Shown here: in pieces, positions 18,988-30,280 of the stretch
Layout: the number at the start of each line of letters is the position of its first letter
How positions within the stretch are numbered: position 1 is the stretch's first letter
Assembly: GCF_000715075.1 (NCBI RefSeq)
Contig: NC_134082.1
Coordinates: 137,442,948 to 137,506,947 of the forward strand
Length of the DNA: 64,000 nt
DNA from: Nicotiana tabacum
Taxonomy: Eukaryota; Streptophyta; Magnoliopsida; Solanales; Solanaceae
Direction of reading: 5' to 3'
Made by a program: the position numbers and the translations under genes
The notes under the pieces: model-generated
Seen by the model: only the letters and a program-made list of their open reading frames with translations
Told to the model about the DNA's origin: nothing
Database searches by the model: none

Positions 18988-19849
18988 ATCGAACCCAAAA
19001 TCTATGGTTTAGGGTTTAAGAATTCGAGCTTAGAATAATTGTTATAGTTGGCTTTATCCATTATCTGATTTTGTTACATGATTTGGGCCTAATGTGCTAA
19101 TTGATTGCTTTTACCGCTTTGATATTTCGTGAACTGTATATAAACTGTTGCGAAATCCCTCCTCTCTCTGAGTCTTCTAAATCATGAAGAAGTGTGCACT
19201 TCGGGTGACTTCTTTTCTGTTAGAGTCATATCCCAAATTTAGTACGAGGTTCAGACAAGTTGCAAAGCCGGTGAAACTTCTGTATTCCCGATACGCTGCC
19301 CCCCCCCCCCCCGACTCGAGCTGTCCGCTCGGGTAAGCCAGGTCTAGAACAATACACCCTAGGGTTTTGAACCTAGAATAACTCAGCCTCATGCCAGATC
19401 CCTAGTAGGCACGTTTGTTTGCATCATGTGCATTTGACTTTGGGGACTCAACACAGGAGTTGGGTTCGTCTAGGACAGGTGTACCCAAAATAACAGACAA
19501 TCTTGATGCATCCTATGTGCTACATGTTGCATTTATTCAAGGGTAAAAGGGTCATTTGGCGGACCAATGATAATTGAGGGCGAATGAAAAAAAAAGAGAA
19601 AGAAAAAAGAAAAAAGAGAGGCTGAAGTGTGAAGATAAAGCGAGTTGGGCCCAATTATGTTGTTAAAAAAAAGCTTGAAAATTCAAAAAAAAAATTGCAC
19701 TTTTTCATCATTTGTCGAAAATAAGAAAATCAAAAAAAAAAATCCAAAAAGATTTTGCATGTTTCGTCATTTTTCAAGAAAAAGCAAAAAAAATGTGATT
19801 TCTATAAATTAGGGTTTTTTTATTATTCTCGCCTGTATCCAATCTGCCC

Positions 19850-19918
19850 GAAATACGCATACCTGATTCTCGTCTTTTGGGGTGTGATACGTAGGCAACC
19901 CACATAAGGTCCGGTCTT
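19850..19918 (+). repeat. TACGTAGGC module, copy 1
   Basis: It has GAAATACGC, CTGATTC, GATACGTAGGCAACCC, ATAAGGTCCGGTC in order. It lies in the leader of the Ogre-like element after an A-rich stretch. Confidence 0.7.
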
Positions 19919-21108
19919 CTTAGTGAGTTTAGGTTCTTGGCTTCGCAGGGTCTTAGCCAAATCTTGCATTTTTAGCCACTTTTAACCACATAGGTTAATT
20001 TTAGTAAAAATAGTCACAACCATGTCTTGCATGTGTCTAGTAGGGAATGTTATTGTCTCACATAGTGTTGGTTTAAGTTTTTTTATACAGGTGTGGATTT
20101 ACTTACTGGAGTTTGGGCATGACAGATATCCCAGGATCACTGCATTCAGGAGCTGCTCGAGGAGCCATTTTATGTTTTTGAGTCAATTGTTTTTGTTTTG
20201 TTTTCTAGTCCTGTATAGTAGTATTTAGTCTTTTAGGTAATGTTAGAGTTTGTATTGTCTAGTTAAGTTTGCATAGTCTTTTGTTATTGCATATCTTATT
20301 TTGCATTTGAAAATGTGTTACAAGTCAAAAATCCAAAAAAAAAGGGAATTCTGCGTTGTTATATTTTCATTATAAGTTTTCTTTAGAATACTAATTCTAG
20401 AAATAAAAAAAAATTCTTTGAGATTGTTTTTCCTTTAGGCAATTAATATCAAAATAAAAATTATTTTTATATTTCCTTTACTATATTGGGACCAAAATTC
20501 AAAAAAGAAAAAGAGAATTTTCTTTTAGTACCTCTTTAAAAGTTTTCTTTAAGGTATTAATTCTAAAATCCAAAAAGATTTCTTTGAGGCGTTTCTTTGG
20601 GAAATTCGTGAAAAATGAAAAAAAAAATTCTTTTTATTTTCATTAGAACTTTAGGATATTGTACATAAAAAAAACATACTTTGTCTTTTGTCTATCATTA
20701 GAATTTTCCTTTAGGCAATCAAAATTTAAATCCAAAAATATTTTGTTTTATTTTGTTTATTGCTTGTTTCGAAATCTTGCGTCAAGATATCAAATGAAAA
20801 TTCAAATACTTTTCTGTGGTTTGTTCTTGAGATTTTCTTCATAAAAAATGAATAAAAAAAGGGGGTTTTCTCTTCTAGGATTTTCCTTAATAGAGTATTT
20901 GTTTAAAAAAAAGAAAAAAAAACATGCTCATTAAGACTGAGTTTAGAATAGGTTATAGAGCATTCAGTCTAGAAAATTCAAAAAAAGAGATTTGCCTCTT
21001 TTATTTCTCTTTTCTCATCGGATTAGTCACTAAGGTAAAAAGAAAAAAAGAAGAAGAAGAAAATGAAAAAGAAAACGTTAGTTTATGTGCTTTACTCTCG
21101 ATCTTCCC

Positions 21109-21173
21109 GAACTACGCAAAGATCTGATTCATGCGGCGTCATGATACGTAGGCAACCTACATAAGGTTCGATC
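21109..21173 (+). repeat. TACGTAGGC module, copy 2
   Basis: It has GAACTACGC, CTGATTC, GATACGTAGGCAACCT, ATAAGGTTCGATC in order. It is preceded by the AAGAAGAAGAAG-type tract at about 21040-21075 and is the best-preserved copy. Confidence 0.7.
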
Positions 21174-21584
21174 AAATTATTATTTTTTATTTATTATTAT
21201 TATTATTATTAAAAGAAAAGAAAAAAAAAGGAGAGAAAAAAAGGGGGTGAAGTCGTGGGATGTGAGAAATGAGAAGGAAGAAAAAGAGCGATAATCAGAA
21301 AGAAAAAGGGGAAGGAAAATGAGCGAGCTAAGAAGTGCTAGAAAAACAAAGAAAAAAGAGGTTGAAATGAACAAAATGGGATGATGCTAACTGACCGTTG
21401 TACCCTCGAAGTCATTTTAGAACCGATAACTGTGGCTAGGTGCATTGCACATAAAGTGAGATTATCTTTTGTTAAATGCTCTAACGCTAATGTGATGGAT
21501 TCATTCTGTTATAATCATAGTAGAAGGGCGGTTGGTTTGTGGTTTTAAAGTGGTAACTCTTTTCTACAACATAAAGTCAAAGGC

Positions 21585-22914
21585 AATGGCAGACAACAAC
21601 AGAACTGAGTTGGTTGATACCGGCCCTCGAAAGTAGTTGGTTGAACAGGACAATGGGTTGGTTGAAGAGGTAAAGATGCTAAGACAACACATGGCGGACA
21701 TGTATCAGGCTTGGATGACTGGGAAGGCACCACCCCCACCACCACCTAGCTTCCTAGATGTTTCCCTTACCCAAGCTCCGGACACAATGCTAGATGATCC
21801 TCCATACTCTCCAGATCCACCCGCTTATCACAGCTTTCCCAACCACCCCAGTATCTCAATCACTCTTCCTCCAATTACCTCTCTCCAAAATGGCCCTCAT
21901 GTCATATCCGCTATTTCCAACAATGAACACCCACTCAAAGCTCACGATGCCCAATATTACCCCTCAGAGGTTGCCCACAAGGTTCCCAACTCATATAAGT
22001 AGGGCCCGCGGGATGAACCTCATGTTGAAAATGAAAAGTTCACAGGAAGAAAGGGGCGAGATGGGGTACCTAGGAGGCTGAAAGGCATAGAATAATCCTT
22101 AAAGAACAAACAAGGAAGGGGAGACTAGGGTAGCATGGCTTACAAAGAATTATCTGTGTCCCCTGACGTTCGCCTGCCCGCGGGATTCAAAGTGCCAAGA
22201 TTTAACTTGTATGATGGGTGTGGAGATCCGGTAGCCCATTTGAGGGATTATTGCAGTGAAATGAGAAGTGTTGGTGAGAAAGATGATTTGTTGATGGCAT
22301 ACTTCAGTAAGAGCATGACTGGGGCAGCTTTGGACTGGCATACTCGTCAAGATGTTAGTAAGTGGCCTACATTGGGTGACATGGCTCAAGATTTTGTTCA
22401 ATACTTTCAATACAGATCAGGTGTTACCCCAGACCGCTCCTCCCTATCTAAAATGGAAAAGAAGCCGGAGGAAAACTTTAGGGAGTTTGGGCTTAGATGG
22501 AGGGAGCAAGCTGCTCGAGTCAATACCCCGATTGGTGAAGAAGAAATGGTTGAGCTTTTCCTACAAGCCCAGGGGCCCACCTACTTCAGCCATTTAATCC
22601 CGACCTTGGGAAAGCCTTTCAATGATGTGTTAAAAATAGGGGAGCTAGTAGAAGAGGGAATCAAGTTAGGCAAAATCATGAGTTGTTCGAAAGACATTCA
22701 GAACATCCCAGTAAGCTTGGGTGGAAGAAAGAGAAACAGAAAAGATGATCCGATGGGCCTTCCTGCTCAACACTTCCAGCCTCGACACCGTCCCCGTGGA
22801 TATCCTTATGCACTAGATGATCCTCCCCAATGCCACTTCTCTCCACAGAACTCCCAAAATCGTACATCACTCCCCCAGTACCCAGCTCCACAAAATGCCT
22901 ATCTAGCCCCATGA
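21585..22914 (+). pseudogene. Ogre/Tat-type gag of the nested element, with stops
   Basis: The reading starts at an ATG near 21585 (MADNNRTELVDTGPRK) and meets a TAG at 21633. It resumes with a coiled start and a Pro-rich stretch (21637-22002). After a stop and frame change it continues as a 259-codon frame at 22135-22914. That frame has the gag core: RLPAGFKVPRFNLYDGCGDP, LLMAYFSKSMTGAALDWHTR, WREQAARVNTPIGEEEMVEL and IGELVEEGIKLGKIMS, matching Ogre-like gag blocks. It ends in a Pro/Gln-rich tail. The capsid core is open while the N-terminal part is interrupted. Confidence 0.85.
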
Positions 22915-23001
22915 GCCTATCGAAAACCCCCTGGATCAGGTTTCCGGCCTAGTCAAGCCTTTAAGAACGAGAGGTTACAGAAGAAGAAAACATTCACTCC
23001 A

Positions 23002-23427
23002 TTGGGAGTGTCATATACCAGTCTGTTCCAGAGGCTAAGGAAATTGGACATGTTGAATCTGACCCAAATAAAAATGCCAAACCCTCTTCCAAAGATGTTT
23101 GATTTTTCTCAAAGGTGCGCCTATTGCTCAGATGCCCCAAGGCATGACATAGAGAAGTATTGGAATCTGAAGAATGTGATTCAGAAGCTTATTGATGCAG
23201 GCGACATTGTCGTGCAAAATCAAGACGCATCAGACACTAGCCAAAGTCTATCACCTGTGCATAATGAGACGCATATGGTGGGTATGGTTTATTTTGAAAA
23301 GGAATGTGAGAATTCTTCTGGGAGCCTCGGAGGTCCACGTGCTACTAGCTTTCAGCGCTATCAGAGGTTGATCCTAAGAACGAGCAGACAAAGGGAACCC
23401 AAAGGCAATCTGATAAGAACAATATGA
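23002..23427 (+). pseudogene. C-terminal gag region of the Ogre-like element
   Basis: This 141-codon frame after the main gag stop has FTPLGVSYTSLFQRLRKLDM just upstream and in frame. It then has CAYCSDAPRHDIEKYWNLKN followed by IQKLIDAGDIVVQ, a Tat/Ogre nucleocapsid-like C-x2-C-x4-H motif (CAYCSDAPRH; the normal fourth ligand Cys is replaced by Trp at YW). No protease follows; coding character stops at about 23427. Confidence 0.7.
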
Positions 23428-24362
23428 AGGAGACGTGTGAAGGTCCTAGTATTGTTGATGCAGAAGTCAGTGGCTAAGATGTTGAGTTTGATGATTGGAA
23501 AGACGCTCTTTTCTTGGTTAGCCAGGGAGAAGTTTTTGGTGGTTTATTTTATTGACATTTCTGATGTCCGGGTTATTTCAGGGTTGTAATCCGGATATTG
23601 TCTTGTGACTCAAACCTTTCTATCCTTTTATTTTGCCTAGTTTATTTAGTCATAGTAACCTGTTTAGCGTTGTCTAGGTTTGTTCTAGGTTCGTAACCCC
23701 AGTTTAGTTTGTTTGTTTTGTTGTCCAAACCCTTTCACCATCTGTCTAATGCAATTTTTTCTATTTTCTGTAATTTCTAGTCATTTTGGTTTAGTTCTCT
23801 TTTCTTTTATAGTTCTTTTCTTGTTGACTCTAGTAACATGACATGCATGCATAATTCTCAGCTTGGTCTTAAAAAGTTAGTTTAGTCATGAAGCTGAATG
23901 AAACAATTTTGAAGATGATAGAGACATTGGAGGGAAATAAGTAAAGGCATTTTGAGATCTCTTTAAGCCTGAATTGTGTGAAACTGGAGCAGGTAGAACA
24001 TAAAAATACACTATTGAAATGCATCATGCTGCGTCGGGTGAAGATAATGGCAAATTTGCCCCAAATTTTTTGGGGGGCGTTCGTGGTAATGAGAGTGAGG
24101 GTGTTGTCCAATGGGGCTTGGTAATTAATAGATATAGAAGGCGAATGTGTGGATATGGTTATCAAGTCTAGTGCAATCAAAAGATGTTACAAATGTTTTC
24201 CTTGGGTTGTTTAAATTGTGTAGTTTGTATTTGGCATGTTTTGAAGATGGGAATGACGAAGGCATTTTGTTCTGCTATATAAACACCTTATCCTTCGTTA
24301 CCCCTTTGAGCCTTGTTTATTTTCTTTCATACCCCTCTTTCGGAATCAGTAGCAAAGATCAG

Positions 24363-24580
24363 AAACACAAGCGTGAAAGATAAGTAAAGGAAAAGGAGAA
24401 ACGAAAAGAACGAAAAGGGAGAGAAGAAAAATGAAAATAAAAAAAAGAGAAAAAAAGGAAAAAAAAGAGAAAGAAAAGAATGAAAAGAAAAGAAGAAGAA
24501 GAATAAAAACAACAAAAAGTGAAAAAGAAAGCAGAAAGAGAAAAAGAAAAGAAAGAGAAAAGAGAAAATCACAACAACAA
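24363..24580. repeat. Polypurine (GA-rich) tract of about 210 bp
   Basis: It is almost pure A and G on the plus strand (AAAGGAAAAGGAGAAACG, then GAAAAAGAAAGC). Any open frames in it are low-complexity artefacts. Triplex-prone mirror symmetry is possible but not measured. Confidence 0.8.
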
Positions 24581-24597
24581 AGTAATTCCTATGTCAT

Positions 24598-24656
24598 GAA
24601 CTACGTTCGACCTGATTCCTTTTAAGGATACGTAGGCGGCCTCATGGTTTGGTCTC
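24598..24656 (+). repeat. TACGTAGGC module, copy 3
   Basis: It has GAACTACG, CTGATTCC, GGATACGTAGGCGGCC, GGTTTGGTCTC in order. It directly follows the 210-bp polypurine tract. Confidence 0.7.
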
Positions 24657-24924
24657 ATCAAAATAAAAATCCAAAAATCCCCAAGCAAGAAACTGGGGCA
24701 GAAGTTGTGGTTGTTGTAAGAAATCTGATTCCGAAAGTTGTAATTTTGAACCCATGTGAATTGTTTTGAGCCTTTGATATCCTTTCTTTTTAACCCTATC
24801 CAAAAGCCCACGTTACGGTCCAAAGAAAGACCTTTCGATAAGTCTTCGAGAGATGCCAACTCAAGCAAGGAGAGGTAATTCATATCAGGGGCAACACTCT
24901 GGTCCAAGCAAAAAAATAATGAAA

Positions 24925-25110
24925 ATGAGAGAGTCTTATTGGTGAAAACCCTCACGGGCACCGTAGGGCGACGAGAGCTGAGAGAAATCCAAAAATGAGA
25001 GAGTTTTATTGGTGAAAACCCTCACGGGCATCGTAAAGCAATGGTAAGTTGAGAGAAAGAACAGAATGAGAGAGGCTTGATGGTGAAAACCCTTCGGGAA
25101 CTACAAGTCG
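24925..25110. repeat. Three-copy tandem repeat, unit about 70 bp
   Basis: Units start near 24925, 24995 and 25066 with ATGAGAGAG, then TTGGTGAAAACCCTCACGGG. The third unit is shortened and diverged. Confidence 0.8.
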
Positions 25111-25572
25111 AATAAGGATTGTGAATCAGATTGGATAATCGGAGCATTGGCGTCCAGTTTCACGGTTCAGGGGTATAACAAGATTTGAACATTAGACTTG
25201 TTTGACAAATTAGGCCACTTAATCAACATGTGCATGTCATGGTCATTAGAGTTGGTATCCACATCTGATAGGTTTCTACCTTGTAGTTTTCTTGTTAGGA
25301 ATCATCTCTTTCCTTTGTCCTTTACTTTGTTCCTTTTGTCTTGTTTACTTCTTCTTCCTGAGTCTGTTTGGTCAGAATAAGTGAGAAATGACTTCAAAAT
25401 TTGCCACCAGCTTTCCAATTGCACAAAACAGGATCTGGCTAACACATCAAAATGGCAAAACCTAGGAAAGAACAACAAGCGCAATGCGTTGGTAGCAATC
25501 AACATGCTTTGGAGTCCATGAGAAATATAAAGGTTTGGTATATTTCAATTCGTAAATAGTGCAACAAATAGA

Positions 25573-26035
25573 GGATGTTAGGTGAACGGGTCAAAGGTAT
25601 TCTATGTGATGAGATCAACAAAGAAAGTGTTTAACCAGTGACAAGCAAGGTATTCCAAGCAGAAATCAAAGTTATCATGACAAGTGAGGGAACAATAAAC
25701 TTCAAGGCCAAGGCCAGTGATTTAAGTCAGGAAGGAACAGCATGCGCACTAAGTGGATGGCAATTAACGTGCTTTGGAATTCATGTCAACACAAGAGCAC
25801 GATGCAATAGATGGAGGGTATTAGGTGGACAGATCAAAGGTATTTTCGGTGAAACACAAAGGTTAGTAAATGTCAGTTCATGAGCAATGCAACAGATAAA
25901 GGGAATTGGGTCTGAACGGAGAAAGGGTATTTTCTGTGATAAGGATGACAGAGAAAGTGGTTAGTCCATAAGCAAGCAAGGTCTTTGGTTGGAAGTCAAA
26001 GTTATCATGGGAAGTGGAGGAGCAATCTCCCTCAA
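25573..26035. repeat. Degenerate long-period repeat
   Basis: Blocks containing TCAAAGGTATT, AGAAAGTG and AGCAAGGTATTCCAAGC..TCAAAGTTATCATG recur near 25590-25690 and 25920-26020, with a partial copy (CAGATCAAAGGTATTTTCGG) near 25840. They are old duplications separated by diverged sequence. Confidence 0.6.
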
Positions 26036-26174
26036 AGTCAAGTCCACAAACCAACCACCATATTTTTAAACTGACAAGATTTTTCTTTGATTTGAAACAT
26101 GGGAAGAAAATTTCGTTTGTCTCGGAGAAACCCTCCGCAAGGAAAAGAAAGCACTAGACAGGTTTGACCGTAAA

Positions 26175-26760
26175 CTCTCAGGACCCTCCTGGAAAATGAG
26201 ATTTAGTTTAAAATTCAAAACAATTATGAGTAGCAAGATCTAGCATAAGTGCGCCCCAAAGGAACATAAGTAGGCTTCAAAGTTTACATATTTGAGATAG
26301 GATTCAATTAGGAGTTTTCAGGAGCCTCCTGAATAACGAGACCTAGCTTTAGGATTTCCATTGGATAACAAGGTTTAGAGTAAGTTCTGTTGTAGGGTAA
26401 TATAATTTAGCTGTGAAATTGTCACTCTTAAGATAAAACTTGACTTTTGATTTTCAGGACCCTCCTGGATAATGGGACATAGTTTAAAATTGGCTTGCAT
26501 AACAAGATTTAACGGAAGTAACACATTTAGAAGATATAACTTAGATTTAAAATTGTCGTTTAGTTAAGAGTTGCCAGGACCCTCCTGAATAATGGGGAGT
26601 AGTTTAAGACCTTCTTAGATAACAAGATTTAGCGGAAGTCATGCCTTTAAAACATATAGCTTAGATTTAAAATTGACGTTTAGTTAAGAGTTGTCAGGAC
26701 CTCCCTGGATAATGGGACCTGGCTTTCAAATTCTTAGTAATATGATTTAGTTTAACACTC
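26175..26760. repeat. Five-copy repeat with CAGGACCCTCCTGGATAATG
   Basis: The core word recurs near 26178, 26317, 26455, 26574 and 26694 (as CAGGACCTCCCTGGATAATG in the last). Spacings are about 120-140 bp, with TAGTTTAAAATT-like sequence between copies. Confidence 0.75.
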
Positions 26761-26824
26761 ACATATGTGCCCAGCTACCAAACTGGGGCAACATTTTTTT
26801 TTGTTTTTGTCTATTTTGTTGAAG

Positions 26825-27120
26825 TCAGGAGCCCGCCTAGAGAGCAGAGAATACATTTCAGGTTCAGTAGTCAGGAGCCCGCCTGGAGAGCAGGGAATAC
26901 AATTCAAGTTCAACAATCAGGAGCCCGCCTGGAGAGCAGGGAATGCATTTCAAGTCAACAGTCAAGAGCCCACCTGGAGAGCAGGGAATACATTCAAGTT
27001 TAGCAATCAGGAGCCCGCTTGGAAAGCATGAGAATATAATTCAAGTTTAGCAGTCAGGCGCCCACTTGGAGAGCAAGGGAATACAGTTCGAGTTCAACAA
27101 TCAGGCGTCCACCTGAAGAA
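26825..27120. repeat. Minisatellite, about seven units of 44-48 bp
   Basis: The core TCAGGAGCCCGCCTGGAGAG, then CAGGGAATACA, recurs from about 26826 onward, decaying toward the right end (GGCGTCCACCTGAAG). The open frames over it translate the repeat (SGARLESRE...) and are not genes. Confidence 0.88.
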
Positions 27121-27606
27121 AAGGAAAAGCATCTCAGATTGCAATTCAAGTCAGCAACCAAAGAATCTCACGGCAAGAATGCGAGTCAACAGTCCGAGGT
27201 GATCAATAGAAGTTAGTCACAATAAAGAAAAAAAGAGAGAAAGGCAAGAAGTGAATCCAAATGCAGAAGTTGATGGAAGATGTGAACTGCTTAAGACATG
27301 GTGGAAGTCACAAGCACTGCATGTCCGGTCTTGATCCAAAAAGTTGTAGAAGAACGAGCTAGCACCTGCAACTAGCAAGCGTCAAGGTTCAAATCTAAGG
27401 TCCGCATGAAGAACCATTCAAGACTCAAGATCAAGCTTCAGAAGACTTATAGATATGAATCTTGTAACTCGTAGTTGACAGGCTTAGCTAGTCTTTTTCA
27501 TGTTTTGATTTTTGATGTAATAATAGGACTGCGGACCGGAACCTCGGCAGAACGACACCTCGACTGGCTCTTCACTTCGGCATACTCCATCACCTCACTC
27601 ACCTCA

Positions 27607-27675
27607 GAACTACACGTGGCCTGATTCCTTTATAGCCAAGGATATGTAAGCAGCTCAGATACCGGGGCTCGGTCA
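27607..27675 (+). repeat. TACGTAGGC module, copy 4
   Basis: It has GAACTACACG, CTGATTCC, GGATATGTAAGCAGC, GGGCTCGGTC in order. It is the most diverged copy, about 110 bp before the 3' LTR. Confidence 0.65.
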
Positions 27676-27788
27676 CATTCCCCCTTTCTCTTAGCTTTAG
27701 TCTCTCCCAAATAATGGTCGAGTCAAAAAACCTGTCTAGTCGTTCTTTGTCCGAAAACGCTTCGCATTTCCAGTCAAAGAGGGGTAGC

Positions 27789-30280
27789 TGTAGACATGTG
27801 ATTTTTGACCCTCCCCAAGAGTTTTTATATTTTAGCATGTAAATATTTAATTTAGGCCTAATATAGCTATTTCAACTATTTTTGATTTCTTTACTTTATT
27901 TTCGCCATGAAAATGGAAAATTACAAAAAATATTTTAGCTTACGTATCTTTCATAAATTTAAATAAAAAATATATACAAAAATAGTACATTATTTGTATC
28001 TTTACATGATCTTGAAAATACAAAAAAAAAATATAATAGTTTCATGTTAGCTTTTGCATTATGTAGTATTTTTATCTTATTTTAAAAGGAGTCGATTAAG
28101 GTGTTGAATCATAATTTTAAGAGTTTTAGAACCCAGTTCTTGGCCCAAGTCGGATTAGGCCATTAAGCCTAGGGACCCTTCTAGACTCTTCTTTGGAATA
28201 AAAACAAACAAAAAAGACCCTAATGACCTAATAAACAAAAGACCTAGGGACTAATGGACAAAATACACAAAAATACACCTAAACTTAGACTCTACCTATA
28301 AATTAATGCTTAAAAAATCAAAAAGAAGGGGGGAGAACGCTGAAAAGGACTGGAAAAAGGCTACGCAAAAAACGACCCCCACCCCCTCGTCTCCGTCTTC
28401 TCCAAATGAACCCCACTGTCGTTCTCTTCTTCTTCAGTAATAGCCAGCATCCAGCAGCTCCATCGACGACCACCGTTTAGCTCACCATCATCGCCGGACC
28501 TCTTCACGTCCACCAACGACCATCCTCACGCAAGCCTGAACCAAATAGCCATCTCCACCCTTTTCCTTCAGCCATAACACACCCAAACTACCCCAGCCAG
28601 CAACTACTCTCATGCCTCCAAACTCCATGGAAGCAGCCAAATAGAGCTCCAAAATGAGTTGGCAACTCCCAGTAAACTCGCCTGTAAACCACTCCGAAGG
28701 AGCCTCGAAAAATAGTCCAAAATTCGGCCAGGAATCAGAAAGAAAGGAGCGTCTCGTTTCTTGCCCAGATTCGCCGGAAAACGCGCCTAGTTCATCTTAT
28801 TATTGTTTTGTTCAAAATATGGTAGAGTCCGTTTGGTTTTCTATCGGAGTTCTTATTTTTCCGGTGAGGTTGGCGATTTGTCGAGGTACTGTCGTTGGTT
28901 TTCGGTTTGAGTTCTGTCCAGAGGTTGTCGGATTCATTTCTTTTATCTCCCATGTAAGGTTAGTTTCTATTTTACTGTGTCATTGATAATAATACTGCAT
29001 TGGTTGGTCAATATTTGTCGCTGGAGAAATTCCGTCGCTAAGGTTTAAATTTTGTTCTTTGGGTGTCTTCTTGGAGTTTTTATCTGAGGTTTCATATCAT
29101 ATGCTTTGGTTTTGTTGTTGTAAATATGTGGTTTTCGATGTTAGCGGCTAGGAAGGACAGTAATATGATGTGTTTGATTTGTTTAAAGATGCGTTAATTC
29201 TGTTTGAAGTTGAATAAGTTTTTTATAGGAGATGACAGTTCATTTGAGGGCTACCTTGGGGATTTATTATACTTTTACTCTTTTATGGTTTCTAGCTTTC
29301 TTTGGACTGTAATAGTGTGATGCTACTAGTTTTTTTTTCTTTTTAGTTTTTTTTGGTATAAATAACGTACTATTTTAAAAATATATTTGGATAGGTTTAA
29401 AAGTCTCATCTTAAAAAAAAAGATAGGAAATATAGCTTTGGGTTTGGGTAGAGTCGTATTTGGTATTGCTTTATTATTTTGATCGTTACTTTTGGGCATG
29501 CTCTTAATACATCTATCGCGATTGTGCATACGCTCGCGTGACATAATTACGATTCTAAATCAATTTGGAATATGTGTTTCACAACTTCGAGCAAGTTTTC
29601 TTAAATTGTTTTAATAGGCCGAAGTGCGCCATGTCGAATAAAATCCCAAAACTCATGGCCATCATTTATTTATTTCTTTCAAATCCTTAGAATTCGAGGC
29701 GTGCCATTTAGCAAATTTTCCATGGCCCTTGCAAATTTGAAAGCGCGTAGTTGCTTTGGCGCTTTGTTTTAATAATTTACCTTCCTAAATTTGGGTGCGC
29801 ATTTATGTGACCCAAATCCAAATCTCAACAACGTTAGATAAAATGTGTTGCGGACTGCGGGTGCATTTATATGACGTGGTTCAAGACATATTTTAGATGA
29901 CGTTGCAATCTTCCTTCAAAAATGAATAGAAGCGGTTAAAAGTTAAAATTGAACTATAGGCTAAAATATGTGTTAAAATCAGATAATAGGCCAATTATAA
30001 CAGTTGAGCGACCGTGCTAGAACCACGTAACTCGGGAATGCCTAACACCTTCTCCTGAGTTAACAGAATTCCTTACCCGGATTTCTGGTTCGTGGACTGT
30101 TAAACAGAGTCAATTTCTTCCTCGATTCGGGATTTGAACCGGTGACTTGGGACACCATAAAATTATCCCAAGTGGTGACTCTGAATCTTTTAGTAATATG
30201 ATCCCGTTTCGATTGTCCTTTAATTGGAAAAACTCCCTTATATACACCCTTCTGGGGTGTAGGTGAAAAGAGGTGTGACA
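27789..30280 (+). repeat. 3' LTR of the Ogre-like element
   Basis: This 2492-bp copy of 16493-18966 carries an extra T-rich duplication near 29325-29355 (TTTTTTTTCTTTTTAG). The TATA-like CTATAAAT recurs at about 28296. It ends GGTGTGACA, then GGTGG of the target duplication. Confidence 0.92.

Larger units (their letters stand above)
18988..21584 (+). other. Leader of the Ogre-like element, non-coding
   Basis: This 2.6-kb stretch before gag has no supported gene. It contains a run of 14 C (about 19302-19315), AG-rich tracts (19585-19620, 21030-21080, 21210-21370), repeated AAAATCCAAAAA-type blocks (19690-20920), and two copies of the TACGTAGGC motif (19850-19918 and 21109-21173). Confidence 0.65.
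23428..27788 (+). other. Non-coding interior replacing pol, built of tandem arrays
   Basis: No RT, RNase H or integrase motif is seen on either strand. From left to right it holds a purine tract (24363-24580), a TACGTAGGC-motif copy (24598-24656), a 70-bp array (24925-25110), long-period repeats (about 25573-26035), a 120-140-bp array (26175-26760), a 45-bp array (26825-27120), another motif copy (27607-27675) and the polypurine tract (27775-27788). Confidence 0.75.
16493..30280 (+). mobile_element. Ogre-like, gag-only LTR retrotransposon nested in the Tat element
   Basis: This 13.8-kb element has LTRs 16493-18966 and 27789-30280, both starting TGTAGACATGTG and ending GTGTGACA. The duplication GGTGG lies at 16488-16492 and 30281-30285. 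The primer site TGGCGACTCTACTGGAGA follows the left LTR, and the tract CAAAGAGGGGTAGC precedes the right one. The interior has an Ogre/Tat-type gag but no protease, RT or integrase. About 4.3 kb of non-coding tandem arrays stand where pol would be, so it depends on helper elements. LTR divergence is low by eye (a few percent), younger than its Tat host. Confidence 0.93.

Noticed and set aside
19300..19316. Run of 14 C as a regulatory or assembly feature
   Set aside because: A homopolymer in the leader of a retrotransposon; it may even be a sequencing-length artefact. Nothing else supports a function.
21165..21176. GGTTCGATC in the TACGTAGGC module as a polymerase III B box
   Set aside because: Only one of the four copies approaches the B-box consensus and no A box is convincing.
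24327..24625. Phe-rich and Lys-rich frames on both strands
   Set aside because: They come from the polypurine tract and are low-complexity artefacts.
26765..27031. 88-codon frame with SGARLESRE-type repeats
   Set aside because: It is a translation of the 45-bp minisatellite in frame by chance (period divisible by three in places), with no flanking coding signal.
26825..27120. Regularly spaced repeats resembling a CRISPR-like array (also 31320-32030)
   Set aside because: Units are degenerate and directly abutting without unique spacers, in a plant nuclear retrotransposon. They are minisatellites.
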